Shown in pieces: positions 18,301-26,887 of a stretch of DNA of 64,000 bases. Each line of letters opens with the position of its first letter. Position 1 is the first letter of the stretch. The notes beneath the pieces are model-generated. The model made no database searches. It had not been told where the DNA came from and saw nothing but the letters and a program-made list of their open reading frames with translations. The position numbers and the translations under genes were made by a program. Source of the DNA: Flavobacterium quisquiliarum (GTDB lineage Bacteria > Bacteroidota > Bacteroidia > Flavobacteriales > Flavobacteriaceae); NCBI RefSeq assembly GCF_019308285.1, contig NZ_WWEM01000022.1, positions 62,001-126,000 on the forward strand, read 5' to 3'.

Positions 18301-18929
18301 GCTGATCTTTCATTGTAATCTTTGAGAATTCTAATCAGGAACACAATCGAAATAATAAACGCAATAAAGAAAGCGATAATAATCAGAATTAAACTATAAG
18401 TTCCATAACGTTCTGAATTGGCATTGCGTTCTTCTAAAAGTTTCTGCTCTGTATTTTCGACTTTTTTGATGATTGCCTTTATCTCATTCATCATATTTCG
18501 GCCTTCATTCAAATCAAAAATCAACGTTTCTTTGCTTAAACGCTTTTTTACGATTTGATTATTCAGGTATTTAAAGAAACCAGATCGCTTAGATCTTAGT
18601 TCATCAAGCATTTTTCTCTGAGAAGGATTATCAGATGTAAGTTCATCCAGTTTATCAAAATAATTATTTGATTTGGCTTCAGAATCATTAAAACGATCTA
18701 CGAACTGTTCATCGCCTGTAAGGAGATACCCTCGCATGCTGGTTTGGGCTTCAGTGATAATTGCCGAACCTTCGTTTAAATTATAAATTACATCCTGGGT
18801 ATGGTTTACCCAAAAATTACTGCTTAGTAAACTTTTAATACTAATAAAAGAAGCAACAGAACTAATAGTGAGTACAAGTAGCGAAACGAGTGAGCTAATT
18901 AGTAAATTTCTTTTAAAATTACCATTCAT
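15363..18929 (-). CDS. Hybrid sensor histidine kinase: CHASE3-HAMP-GAF-HisKA-HATPase with three receivers
   Basis: A 1188-residue membrane kinase. Order: TM1 (about 9-31), an extracytoplasmic CHASE3-like helical domain (about 40-170, with MRGYLLTGDEQF), TM2 (about 178-202), HAMP (to about 265), a GAF-like domain (about 285-435), a coiled coil rich in Glu/Gln (435-515), HisKA with His528 in MSHELRTPL, HATPase (VKDTGIGIP, GGTGLGLSI), then three receivers with Asp847 (LLDIELP), Asp969 (LDMGIPD) and Asp1117 (LDMMMPNMDG). All three phospho-acceptor Asp residues are kept. It starts 11 bases after the 406-residue kinase gene and leads into the receiver, cheR and cheB genes. The signal sensed is unknown. 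Confidence 0.92.
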   Translation of the reverse strand: MNGNFKRNLLISSLVSLLVLTISSVASFISIKSLLSSNFWVNHTQDVIYNLNEGSAIITEAQTSMRGYLLTGDEQFVDRFNDSEAKSNNYFDKLDELTSDNPSQRKMLDELRSKRSGFFKYLNNQIVKKRLSKETLIFDLNEGRNMMNEIKAIIKKVENTEQKLLEERNANSERYGTYSLILIIIAFFIAFIISIVFLIRILKDYNERSALQRELERKDKEIAERLEVIGGIAIQISKGNYDVQIDDRKADTLGTLGESIHEMRDSLKTSFELLSQKEWLQTGVASLNDKMLGEKTIQKLAKDVIEFLCQYTNSSAGVLYVIDGEELTVTGGYSYIPSKNRERIKKGEGLIGQAIVSGKMLELKSLSPDDIQINYALGEIKPTHVVALPLTDFKVEGAVELASIYGFSVLQLEFLNIVSNNIGIALKATQNRKRVMELLEETKSQSEELQIQHSELEAINAELEAQTEKLQASEEELRVQQEELEQTNEELSERSVLLEEKNTEIQKKSEALELTTRYKSEFLANMSHELRTPLNSILLLSRLLSENNNKNMNNEEIEFAKVIQSSGNSLLGLIDEILDLSKIEAGKMDLEFLDVSTKEITDNLHNLFYLVAKEKGINFEIIAKDAPIVIKTDKMRLEQILKNLISNAIKFTESGTVSLEIKVDTDDDKIICFIVKDTGIGIPVEKQPLIFEAFQQADGSTKRKYGGTGLGLSISRELAKLLRGEIILHSKVNEGSTFTLCLPVLGFAINKVSVNKIPHVEEIEVETENEEARPKYISEVIPAEIEDDRDSIVEGDKVILIVEDDINFAKSLLAFTQKKGYKGVVAVRGDYALNFALIYRPIGILLDIELPVKSGWQVLEELKNHTHTKHISVHIMSSHKLKQESLLKGAVDFLDKPVAFDKIPDVFKRIEHIINKESQKVLIIEDNPQHAKALAYFLETYNINSEIKSDVSEGLSVLTDKDVDCVILDMGIPDKQAYEILDGVKKSPGLENLPVIVFTGKSLSIKEELKIKKYADSIIVKTAHSYQRMLDEVSLFLHLVENKKEGNGKKESTKKLNSLNNILFEKKVLIVDDDVRNIYSLSKALEAFKMNVITAFDGKEAIKILDENPDTDVVLLDMMMPNMDGYETAEKIRANPKFLNLAVIAVTAKAMTGDREKCIKAGASDYITKPVDVDQLLSLLRVWLYDKI

Positions 18930-18940
18930 ATATTTCTAAA

Positions 18941-20161
18941 TTATTTTAGTTTGTACTTTAAAGGAAGTATAATAATAAAACTTGCGCCTTGTCCTACTTC
19001 ACTTTTAGCTGTTATTAATCCGTTATGTTTTTCAATTATTTTTTTTGCAATTGCAAGTCCGATTCCGGTTCCTTCGTAAGTTTGGCGATCGTTTAAGCTC
19101 TGAAAGATAATAAAAATTCTGTCGAGATAAATTTCGTCAAAACCAATTCCGTTATCCTTTACGGTAATTCTGCAAAAATTGCCTTCAGGAGATGTTGGAC
19201 TATCAAATGATTTTTCTAGAATTGTTTCTGATGTAATTTCGATTATCGGCTTTTCTTCGCTACCGGAAAATTTCAATGCATTTCCAATCAGATTCTGAAA
19301 AACCTGACGCATCTGACTTGGAATACTATCTACTGTTGGAAGTTCATTGGTTTTGATCGTTGCGTTTTTATTTTCTATCAAATAATCAAAATCGGATAAT
19401 ACTTCTTGTAAAACCTCATTTAAATCTGTTCTTTCTGGTTTTACCTGAGCCGAAAGTCTGGAATAAGCCAGAAGATCAGTAATCAGCGTCTGCATTCTCT
19501 CAGCCGATTTTATGGTTCGGTTGACATAATCGATTGCTTTATCGTCGGTTTTTAAATAAAGATCTTTTATAATTTTAATGAAAATCTGAATCTTACGTAT
19601 GGGTTCATTCAAATCATGCGAGACGACCCAGGAAAACTGTTGTAATTCGTGATTTCGAAGTTCTAGTTCTTCATTTTTTTGAACCAGTTCTTTAGTTCTT
19701 TCCGCAATTTTGATTTCGAGATTGTCCTGTGCTTCTTTTCTAATTTTGATTTCTTTAGAAAGCAGGTCTTTCATTATTTTGAGCTCGTTCTGTTGCTCGT
19801 AGATTTTAATGAAGGTTTTTACTTTTAAAATCAGTAAATCAGAGTCGACTGGTTTTGTAATGTATTCAACAGCACCTGTTTCATAACCTTTAAAGATATA
19901 TTTCTTCTCGGTATTAAGTGCCGAAAGAAATATAACCGGAATATCTTTGGTACGCTGATTACCAGAAAGGATTTTAACGACTTCAAAACCGTCAAGTCCC
20001 GGCATCTGAACGTCCATTATAATCAGGCAATAATCTGTTTTTAGAATTTTCTTTAGAGCTTCTTCACCAGATTCGGCACTATCGACATCGATATTATGCA
20101 GTTCTAATGTCTTCTTTAAGGCAATAATATTGGCCCTTATATCATCTACAATTAATACCAT
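18941..20161 (-). CDS. Receiver-histidine kinase (REC-HisKA-HATPase)
   Basis: 406 residues with the receiver first: DD pocket at 6-7, Asp50 in IIMDVQMPG, Lys in ITKPVDSD. A coiled coil (about 115-175) follows, then a phytochrome-type HisKA with His182 in VSHDLNEPI, then HATPase (VKDNGIGFD, GTGIGLAIAK). There is no membrane segment, so it is cytoplasmic. This layout lets another kinase control its activity through Asp50. It is the first gene of the operon that continues through the triple-receiver kinase to cheB; the frame begins immediately with the receiver strand, supporting the ATG at 20161. Confidence 0.92.
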   Translation of the reverse strand: MVLIVDDIRANIIALKKTLELHNIDVDSAESGEEALKKILKTDYCLIIMDVQMPGLDGFEVVKILSGNQRTKDIPVIFLSALNTEKKYIFKGYETGAVEYITKPVDSDLLILKVKTFIKIYEQQNELKIMKDLLSKEIKIRKEAQDNLEIKIAERTKELVQKNEELELRNHELQQFSWVVSHDLNEPIRKIQIFIKIIKDLYLKTDDKAIDYVNRTIKSAERMQTLITDLLAYSRLSAQVKPERTDLNEVLQEVLSDFDYLIENKNATIKTNELPTVDSIPSQMRQVFQNLIGNALKFSGSEEKPIIEITSETILEKSFDSPTSPEGNFCRITVKDNGIGFDEIYLDRIFIIFQSLNDRQTYEGTGIGLAIAKKIIEKHNGLITAKSEVGQGASFIIILPLKYKLK

Positions 20162-20531
20162 GCCGTGTTGAAGCTAAATCTGTTGTAAGTCAAAACTGTT
20201 GAATTTAAATTATTATAAAAATTTTCTTATTTTTTTATGAAATTACAGAAGTAACTCTTAAAAACTATGCGGAAATTCTCAAATGTATAAAAAAATAACC
20301 GGGGGCATTTTTATCTAAATCAAAAATAGTTACAAAATTCCCACTTTTGATTGTTGTTTCTAAGATAAATTATGATTTAGTACGTGTTATAAATTTTGCG
20401 TTATTTTAAGATTTTACCAAAACAAATGTATTTTCATACAAAATCATTTATTGAGGTAAACAAAATTTCTTTTAAGGCAAACCAAATTGATGTTCTGAAC
20501 TAAATTTAAAATGCATTAAAAGAGAAAGATT
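20162..20531. other. 370-base divergent spacer
   Basis: No gene is seen. The spacer must hold the promoters of both the kinase operon (leftward) and the SDR gene (rightward). The only consensus-like box is CAAAAATA at 20321-20328, a -7 match for the minus strand without a clear -33 partner. No repeat of the window's common families is present. Confidence 0.4.
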
Positions 20532-21380
20532 ATGACGAAGACAAAAACATTCCCCGAACAAAAACAAAATCTCCCTGGCAACGAACATATGATGAAACCG
20601 GAACCGGAGATCATTAGAGAAAATTATGCTGGAAGCGGTAAACTACTAGGAAAAACCGCTTTTATAACCGGCGGTGACAGTGGCATTGGGCGAAGTGTTG
20701 CCATACATTTTGCCAGAGAAGGTGCCAATATTGCGATTGTTTATCTTAAGGAAGACAAAGACGCCCTCGAAACAAAAGAAATGATTGAAAAAGAAGGGCA
20801 ACAATGTCTCTTGATAAGTGGTGATTTAAAAGATGAAAAATTCTGTAAATCGGCGATTAAAAAATGCCACACTACTTTTAAGACCATCAACATTGTCGTG
20901 AACAACGCAGCGGTGCAATTTCCAGAAAAGGAATTGGAAAATATTACAACAGCTAATCTTCATAAGACTTTTGAAACCAATATTTATCCGTATTTTTATA
21001 TCACAAAAGCAGTACTTCCTATTTTAAATGAAGGCGATGTGATCATCAATACTACTTCTGTAACTGCTTTCCGCGGAAGCGAACATTTAGCCGATTATGC
21101 GAGTACAAAAGGCGCTATTGTCAGTTTTACCAGATCGCTTTCGACTATGCTGGCAAAACGGAAAATACGGGTAAATGGTGTTGCACCTGGACCAATCTGG
21201 ACACCGCTTATTGTATCGACTTTTGATAAATTATCAGATTTCGGAAAAGACAATCCGATGGAAAGAGCCGGACAGCCTTCTGAAGTTGCACCTGCTTATG
21301 TGTTTTTGGCTTGTGAGGACAGTAGCTATATTACGGGGCAGTTTATTCATATTAATGGTGGCGAATTAGTTGGTGCTTAG
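20532..21380 (+). CDS. SDR family oxidoreductase, YghA/GsP39-like
   Basis: A 282-residue cytoplasmic NAD(P)-dependent dehydrogenase. The N-terminal extension (FPEQKQNLPGNEHMMKPEPEI) is the characteristic lead of the YghA/general stress protein 39 subgroup. The Rossmann motif is TGGDSGIG (about 47-54), then NNAA, catalytic Ser in NTTSVTA, and Tyr/Lys in YASTKGA. The ending GQFIHINGGELVGA is typical. The family reduces aldehydes or ketones and is often stress-induced. It stands at the head of a stretch rich in other stress genes and is followed by a repeat-filled spacer. Confidence 0.9.
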   Translation: MTKTKTFPEQKQNLPGNEHMMKPEPEIIRENYAGSGKLLGKTAFITGGDSGIGRSVAIHFAREGANIAIVYLKEDKDALETKEMIEKEGQQCLLISGDLKDEKFCKSAIKKCHTTFKTINIVVNNAAVQFPEKELENITTANLHKTFETNIYPYFYITKAVLPILNEGDVIINTTSVTAFRGSEHLADYASTKGAIVSFTRSLSTMLAKRKIRVNGVAPGPIWTPLIVSTFDKLSDFGKDNPMERAGQPSEVAPAYVFLACEDSSYITGQFIHINGGELVGA

Positions 21381-21387
21381 TTTTTTT

Positions 21388-21610
21388 TAAAACCGCAAAG
21401 AGCGCAATCCCGATAGCTATCGGGATACGCAAGGGTCGCAGAGTTTTTTTAAGTTTATTATGTTTTAATCTCGCAGAGTCGCAAAGACGCAGAGTTTTTT
21501 TTATTAAAGAGACATAAAAATCTGCTAGAATCCGCCAAATCTGCGTGAGACAAAACTTTGCGTCTCCGCGACTTTGCAAGAACCAAAAAAACTCAGAATC
21601 TCAGAATCTC
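21388..21610. repeat. CGCAAAG/ATCTGC repeat block
   Basis: The spacer is filled with tandem and inverted copies of AACCGCAAAGAGCGCA, TCGCAGAGTCGCAAAGACGC and AATCTGCGTGA-like units, followed by TCAGAATCTCAGAA repeats up to 21610. No coding sequence is supported. Confidence 0.75.
21407..21426. repeat. 20-bp perfect palindrome, copy 1
   Basis: ATCCCGATAGCTATCGGGAT is a perfect palindrome that interrupts a CGCAAAG-type repeat (left flank AACCGCAAAGAGCGCA, right flank ACGCAAGGGTCGCA). Further copies lie at 38466-38483 and 38588-38605. Confidence 0.85.
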
Positions 21611-21632
21611 AGAAACTTAGAACCTCAAAAAA

Positions 21633-21893
21633 ATGACTTACATAGACATCATCGGACTTTTTGCTGGAGCTTGTATTACCATCTCCACAATTCCGCAGAT
21701 TTTGAAAGTTTGGAAAACCAAAAAAGTAAAAGAGATTTCTCTTAAAATGTTTGGCATTCTTACTTTTGGAATTGCGATATGGATTATTTACGGCATTTTA
21801 AAAAGCGACTGGCCTATTATTATTACTAATGGTGTTTCACTTTGTTTAAATCTCATAATGGTCTATTTTATTTTGCACTACGAAAAAGAATAA
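21633..21893 (+). CDS. SemiSWEET-type sugar transporter
   Basis: An 86-residue inner-membrane protein with three transmembrane helices (about 5-25, 38-57, 63-81), the size of a single SemiSWEET protomer, which works as a dimer. The PQ-loop signature is visible in STIPQILKVWKTK at the end of helix 1. The family moves mono- or disaccharides by facilitated transport. It has a strong hairpin terminator directly downstream and no obvious partner genes. Confidence 0.9.
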   Translation: MTYIDIIGLFAGACITISTIPQILKVWKTKKVKEISLKMFGILTFGIAIWIIYGILKSDWPIIITNGVSLCLNLIMVYFILHYEKE

Positions 21894-21907
21894 GTTTATA
21901 AAAAGAA

Positions 21908-21936
21908 AAAAACAGCCCGTTTGAGCTGTTTTTTTG
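21908..21936. terminator. Bidirectional intrinsic terminator
   Basis: AAAAACAGC and GCTGTTTTTTT flank the loop CCGTTTGA, with a T-tract on the plus strand and an A-tract on the left that serves as a T-tract for the minus strand. It lies between the convergent SemiSWEET gene and the AraC-like gene. Confidence 0.85.
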
Positions 21937-21954
21937 AAGTATATGTCAGGCTTT

Positions 21955-22779
21955 TTAGCTAGCTAATTTCTGGTTGTAAGATTTTAATTCTAACTGATAT
22001 TTTTGTTTGAGTGTTCTCGACTGTAAACTTCTTCTAATCATCTGCAAAGGCATTGTTACAGTCGAAACACTTAAAGTTGAAAGTTTTTTGATCTCATTTA
22101 TTTGTCTCGAAGCAAAATGTAAAATCGGATTAAATGTGCTTAAATAGTTATAACTATGCTGCGCTATCTCCAATTGTAGAACTTCTCTTAGAATATTTCT
22201 CATCATCAAATAACGAACTGTTCCTTTCTTCGCAATTGTTTTTAGTTCCTCAAACTTTTGTTCGATTTTATGATTCTCAGTTCCAATGTAAATGTAATTA
22301 CCTGACTCATTTGTAAATGTTTTTTTGATTTGAGAAACAAAATCGGTCTCTTCATTATTTACAGCAGTAGGCATTCCGATTAATGAAAACTGGATGTGTT
22401 TATGACTGTCAAAATACAATACACTATTGATAGTCGAAGAATTACACATGATTCCTGACTGGTTTTTATTCAAACCTTTTACATTTCCATTTGCACCAAA
22501 ACTATGCTGCACATTTCCTTTCTCACAATACACAAAAAATACTGGTGTAAACGGATTAGATTCAATACTCAAATTAACATCTTCGTTAAAAGTAAAATCA
22601 AAATTGAGATAAGTCATTTCTTTTTCAAAACGAACACCAGTAATACTTCCCTTTGCCCATCTTGATTTAAAAGTCAACTTATATTCGTTGGCAGAAATTA
22701 TTAATTTACCGCCAAAACTATCTTTAAAATTATTAAAGACAGCATCAAATCCTCCAGTATTTATGTAAAGTTTTTTCAT
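21955..22779 (-). CDS. AraC-regulator-like protein with a shortened C-terminal DNA-binding region
   Basis: 274 residues. Residues 1-210 resemble the sensor half of Bacteroidota AraC-type regulators (VYCEKGNVQHSFG, SGIMCNSSTINSVLYF, GNYIYIGTENHKIEQKFEEL, GTVRYLMMRNILREVLQLEI). The C-terminus INEIKKLST...PLQMIRRSLQSRTLKQKYQLEL aligns by eye with the first helix-turn-helix only. The second HTH, about 50 residues, is missing, and no continuation is seen in another frame before the terminator. It may be a degenerate regulator or one that binds DNA differently. Function is uncertain. Confidence 0.6.
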   Translation of the reverse strand: MKKLYINTGGFDAVFNNFKDSFGGKLIISANEYKLTFKSRWAKGSITGVRFEKEMTYLNFDFTFNEDVNLSIESNPFTPVFFVYCEKGNVQHSFGANGNVKGLNKNQSGIMCNSSTINSVLYFDSHKHIQFSLIGMPTAVNNEETDFVSQIKKTFTNESGNYIYIGTENHKIEQKFEELKTIAKKGTVRYLMMRNILREVLQLEIAQHSYNYLSTFNPILHFASRQINEIKKLSTLSVSTVTMPLQMIRRSLQSRTLKQKYQLELKSYNQKLAS

Positions 22780-22938
22780 TATATGGTTTTTGGTTGAACA
22801 ACTTAGTTAGTAATTATTTACGTACAAAAACTAACTTTGGTTTTTATCTTAATTTGTATACTTCAAATTTCGTTTATCTTGTCAATCAATTCCTTATACA
22901 ATTTCGGAGAGATATTTCATAATTATTATTTTGGAAGG

Positions 22939-23056
22939 ACAAAGGTTCAAAGTGACAGAGTGCCAAAGGTTTTATCTCTTTGTCTTTTTTTGGATATGAA
23001 GAAGCTCAGCCAACTAAATAAACCTTTGTTTCTTTGTAACTCATTAACTCTGTAAC
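22939..23056. repeat. ACAAAGT-family inverted repeat
   Basis: Units like AAAGGTTCAAAGTGACAGAG on the left face AAACCTTTGTTTCTTTGTAA and TTAACTCTGTAACT on the right. It fills most of the 358-base spacer between the AraC-like gene and the 114-residue protein gene. No gene is supported there; a 72-codon open frame on the plus strand is only repeat DNA. Confidence 0.7.
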
Positions 23057-23057
23057 T

Positions 23058-23100
23058 AAAAAAAAAGCAGCTGCCTCAAATAAATTTGAAACAACTGCTC
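23058..23100 (-). terminator. Intrinsic terminator (minus strand)
   Basis: Read on the minus strand: GCAGTTG and TTTCAAA, a short loop, TTTGAGG and CAGCTGC, then a run of nine T. It ends transcription of the gene at 23138..23479. Confidence 0.75.
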
Positions 23101-23137
23101 ATCAGCAAAATAAAAATATCAATCTATTTTTACCTAT

Positions 23138-23479
23138 TTATGTAAGTTCATTTATATCGGCATTTTTAGAATAATTGGCCTTCGGGATATCTTTAAAGAA
23201 TTCTGCTTCTTCTAAATCCGCTGTAGGGCCATAACCTAATAAATGAGTTCCTTTTCCATTATCTTTTGTTTCGATTATATATAAAATTGACATATCATCT
23301 GGATCACTCATTCCTTCGTAACGATGGTGTGCAACAATGAAAATATCTTCGGGTTTATACGCAGTTTTAGTTTCTGAATCAATCAATCGATTGTTTTCGA
23401 ATATATAATTAACGGTATATCCTTCGTTTTGATATCTCTTTATATTGTCAGTTTCATGTTTTGAATCTTCTCGTTTCAT
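23138..23479 (-). CDS. Small conserved protein of the type annotated as phosphoribosylpyrophosphate synthetase-like
   Basis: 114 residues from the ATG at 23479, where the frame reads MKREDSKHETDN; an upstream in-frame ATG at 23506 is less likely. The core IFIVAHHRYEGMSDPDDMSILYIIET...GTHLLGYG matches a small Bacteroidota family often labelled phosphoribosylpyrophosphate synthetase, although it lacks the PRPP-binding motif of that enzyme. I would not assign that activity. It is cytoplasmic, charged and has no membrane segment. It lies in the stress-gene stretch and is followed by a terminator, so it is probably monocistronic. Confidence 0.7.
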   Translation of the reverse strand: MKREDSKHETDNIKRYQNEGYTVNYIFENNRLIDSETKTAYKPEDIFIVAHHRYEGMSDPDDMSILYIIETKDNGKGTHLLGYGPTADLEEAEFFKDIPKANYSKNADINELT

Positions 23480-23681
23480 AGCCTTTATTTTTAATCTGTT
23501 TATCAAATTTCCGTATTGAAAGGGGATAAAATTAACTCTAATGATTTTAATCTTAGCTCATTCAAAAATCACATTCAAATGAAATTTATTTTTTTATTAA
23601 TTTTAACCATGCCTTACTTCGAGTAAGATTTTTTTATACGACCTTTAGTATTATTATAAGACGACAAATACCCTTTTTTTA

Positions 23682-26600
23682 ATGAATAATAGTTATGATT
23701 TTTTGGCAAATGGAGGAGAAATGGGAGAGCTAACCCGAGCCAAAGATTGGAGCAAAACATCTGTTGGATCTGTAGAATATTGGCCTCAAAGTCTGCGTAC
23801 CACTTTGGGAATTTTATTAAATTCTAAATTCCCAATGTTTTTGTTTTGGGGTCCGGATCATATTTGTTTTTACAATGATGCTTATCGTCCGAGTTTGGGA
23901 AACGATGGTAAACATCCTGCAATACTTGGCGAAAAAGGAGCCGATTTCTGGCCAGAAATATGGGATTTTATTCATCCTTTAATCGATCAAGTTTTAACAA
24001 AAGGCGAAGCAACCTGGCATGAGGATCAACTGCTTCCTATTTATAGAAACGGCAAAATGGAAGACGTTTATTGGACTTTCAGCTACAGTCCTGTAAACGA
24101 TGAAGAAGGAAAAACTTCAGGTGTATTAGTAATTTGCAATGAAACTACCGAAAAAATCCTGATTAACAAAAAACTTAAAGAAAGCAACGAACGCCACTTA
24201 AACAATATTATGCAGGCTCCTAATGCCATGTGTATTTTTAGAGGACCTAATTATATTATTGAAATTGCCAATAAACTAATGCTCGAAATTTGGGAACGAA
24301 AAGAGAAAGAAGTGTTGCATAAGCCTGTTTTTGATGCCCTTCCTGAAGTTCGTGACCAAGGTTTGGAAGAAATTTTAAAAGAAGTCTATACTACAGGCGA
24401 AAAATTTACGGCTCAAGAGCTTCCTGTTAAACTATCCCAAAAGGGTAAAATATCTACACATTTTATTAATGTAACTTATGAAGCTTTAAAAGAATCAAAT
24501 GGAGAAATTTCTGGAATTCTAGCTATAGCAGATGACGTTACTGTTCAAGTACTTTCCCGAAATGCAATTGAAGAAAGTGAAAAACGTTTTAGAAATACTG
24601 TAAAACAACTGCCTTTAGGAATTGCCATTTTAAGAGGATCTGATCTTGTTTTAGAAATGGCAAACACAACTTATCTTCATATCATTGATAAAAATGAAAA
24701 TGATATTATTGACAAACCTATATTCGACTCTGTGCCTGAAGCGAAAGAAACGGTTTTCCCGCTGCTTAAAAAAGTTTTTGAAACAGGTGTTCCTTATTAT
24801 ACGGATGAACTTCCTGTTAATTTAAACCGCTATAATAATCAAGAATTAGGATACTTTAATCTTGTTTTTTATCCGTTAAAAGAAGAAAGTGATACCATTG
24901 AAGGCGTTATCGTTGTAGCTTATGAAGTGACCGAGGAAGTAAAAGCAAGGCATCTTTTGACTGAAAGCGAAAAAGCTTTTAGAAATATTGTGATGGAATC
25001 TCCTATTGCAATGGCAATCTTTAGAGGAAAAGAACATATTATCGAAATGGCCAATACAACAATGATGCACAACATTTGGCAGAAGGAAGAAAAAGAAGCT
25101 ATTGGAAAACCTTTATTAGAAGTTTTTCCTGAATTGGCAAATCAAAAATATCCCGAATTATTAAATGAGGTCCTTAATAATGGCAAAACTATTCGTGAAA
25201 ATGAAGCAATTGCTTATGTTGATATTAAAGGAAAACTAAAAAAATTCTATCTCGATTACGAATATACGCCTCTGTATGAAAAAAACGGGAAATCATCTGG
25301 AATCATGGTAACTGTTAATGATGTTACACCTAAAGTAAAAGCTAGAAAAAAACTAGAAACGGCCGAACAAAGAGTCAGATTGGCCACTGAAATTGGAGAA
25401 ATTGCCATGTGGGATTTAAATCTTCAATCTAAAAATCTAATCTACAGTGATAATTTACTGGATCTTTTTGGTTTTGAAAAAGACAAAAAACTAGTCCATC
25501 AAGATATTAGAAGCCGAATTCTTCCAGAAGACGAACCTATCTTAGAAGCTGCATTGGCAGAAGCATTCAAGACAAGCATTTACAAATATGAAGCCCGTAT
25601 TTTAAAACTAGACAATACGATAAGCTGGATAAAAGTACATGGCAAAATATTTTTTGATGAGAACAAAGAGCCTGCAAAAATGATAGGAACAGTAATGGAT
25701 ATTACAGTTGAAAAAAACAATCAGCAGGTTTTGCAAAAAAGTGAAAAGAAATTTAGGCTTCTCGCCGACTCTATTCCACAGCAGATTTGGACAAGCGATT
25801 CTATCGGAAATCTAAATTATTTCAATGAAACTTTCTATAATTACTGCGGCTTTTCAAAAAAAGAAATCGAAAAGAACGGTTGGCTTCAAGTCGTACATCC
25901 AGATGACCGGGAGGAAAATGTAAAACTCTGGATGGAGTCTGTAAAAACTGGACATGATTTTCTTTTTATTCATCGATTTAAACGATACGATGGCGTTTAC
26001 AGATGGCAACTCAGCCGTGCCATTGCACAATTGGACGAATCGGGCAAAATCGCAATGTGGGTTGGAACCAGTACTGATATTGAGGAACAAAAGAACTTCA
26101 CAAATCAGTTGGAAGAACAAATTATGGACCGAACTACACAACTCGAAATTCAGAACAGGGATTTAGTAAACATGAATATTGAGCTACAGTCCTTTGCTTA
26201 TATTTCGAGTCATGATCTTCAAGAACCATTAAGAAAAATACAAACTTTTGCCAGTCGATTGAACGAATTGGATGATACGAATATTTCGGCGAATGCCAAA
26301 ACCTATTTGTCCAGAATTGAAGTATCAGCAAGAAAAATGCAGACACTTATACAAGATTTATTGACCTATTCGCGAGCGAATTCTGCAGATCGTGTTTTTA
26401 CAACTGTAAACATAAATGATATTATGGAGGAAGTAATTGGCGATTTTTCAGAAAAAATTGAAGAAAAGAAAGCCAAAGTAGAGTATCATGATTTAGGGGA
26501 AGCAACTCTTATACAATTTCAATTCAGACAATTATTGCATAATTTAGTTGAAAATGCGCTTAAGTTTTCTAGAAACGGTATTCCTCCAAGGGTAAAAATT

Positions 26601-26885
26601 TCAGTTGCTGAAGTAAATGGAATCAATTTGCCAAATGCCCAATTTAAGGATAAAATATATCATCATCTTAAAGTTTCGGACAATGGGATTGGTTTTGATA
26701 TGGAATACAAAGAAAAGATCTTTGAAGTTTTTCAGCGTTTAAATACCGAAAGTGAATTTAAAGGTACTGGAATTGGTCTTGCTATTGTAAAGAAAATCGT
26801 TGAAAACCATAAAGGTTTTGTTACTGTTTCCAGCGAAAAAGATAAAGGATCTACCTTTAATGTATATATTCCCGATTTATCGTAA
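23682..26885 (+). CDS. Cytoplasmic multi-PAS sensor histidine kinase
   Basis: 1067 residues without membrane segments. The N-terminal module (1-165, with WPQSLRTTLGILLNSKFPMFLF and FYNDAYRPSLG) is a PAS/GAF-like sensor. Three similar PAS units follow (about 165-290, 295-425, 430-560), sharing MAIFRGxxHIIEMAN-type openings and DELPVNL/ITVNDVT ends. A further PAS (565-690), a PAS/PAC with WTSDSIGNLNYFNETFY (about 695-815), a coiled coil, HisKA with His844 in ISSHDLQEPL, and HATPase (VSDNGIGFD, GTGIGLAIVKK) complete it. The repeated PAS units point to internal duplication. The convergent single-receiver gene 2 bases beyond its end is a natural partner. Confidence 0.92.
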   Translation: MNNSYDFLANGGEMGELTRAKDWSKTSVGSVEYWPQSLRTTLGILLNSKFPMFLFWGPDHICFYNDAYRPSLGNDGKHPAILGEKGADFWPEIWDFIHPLIDQVLTKGEATWHEDQLLPIYRNGKMEDVYWTFSYSPVNDEEGKTSGVLVICNETTEKILINKKLKESNERHLNNIMQAPNAMCIFRGPNYIIEIANKLMLEIWERKEKEVLHKPVFDALPEVRDQGLEEILKEVYTTGEKFTAQELPVKLSQKGKISTHFINVTYEALKESNGEISGILAIADDVTVQVLSRNAIEESEKRFRNTVKQLPLGIAILRGSDLVLEMANTTYLHIIDKNENDIIDKPIFDSVPEAKETVFPLLKKVFETGVPYYTDELPVNLNRYNNQELGYFNLVFYPLKEESDTIEGVIVVAYEVTEEVKARHLLTESEKAFRNIVMESPIAMAIFRGKEHIIEMANTTMMHNIWQKEEKEAIGKPLLEVFPELANQKYPELLNEVLNNGKTIRENEAIAYVDIKGKLKKFYLDYEYTPLYEKNGKSSGIMVTVNDVTPKVKARKKLETAEQRVRLATEIGEIAMWDLNLQSKNLIYSDNLLDLFGFEKDKKLVHQDIRSRILPEDEPILEAALAEAFKTSIYKYEARILKLDNTISWIKVHGKIFFDENKEPAKMIGTVMDITVEKNNQQVLQKSEKKFRLLADSIPQQIWTSDSIGNLNYFNETFYNYCGFSKKEIEKNGWLQVVHPDDREENVKLWMESVKTGHDFLFIHRFKRYDGVYRWQLSRAIAQLDESGKIAMWVGTSTDIEEQKNFTNQLEEQIMDRTTQLEIQNRDLVNMNIELQSFAYISSHDLQEPLRKIQTFASRLNELDDTNISANAKTYLSRIEVSARKMQTLIQDLLTYSRANSADRVFTTVNINDIMEEVIGDFSEKIEEKKAKVEYHDLGEATLIQFQFRQLLHNLVENALKFSRNGIPPRVKISVAEVNGINLPNAQFKDKIYHHLKVSDNGIGFDMEYKEKIFEVFQRLNTESEFKGTGIGLAIVKKIVENHKGFVTVSSEKDKGSTFNVYIPDLS

Positions 26886-26887
26886 AA

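Noticed and set aside
22837..23055. 72-codon plus-strand frame
   Set aside because: It consists largely of ACAAAGT-family repeat DNA, has no family resemblance and lies over an inverted repeat.
23613..23640. CTTACT-TCG-AGTAAG hairpin followed by T-rich DNA
   Set aside because: It could be a weak terminator, but the stem is only 6 bp and it lies upstream of the multi-PAS kinase gene with no plus-strand gene to terminate.
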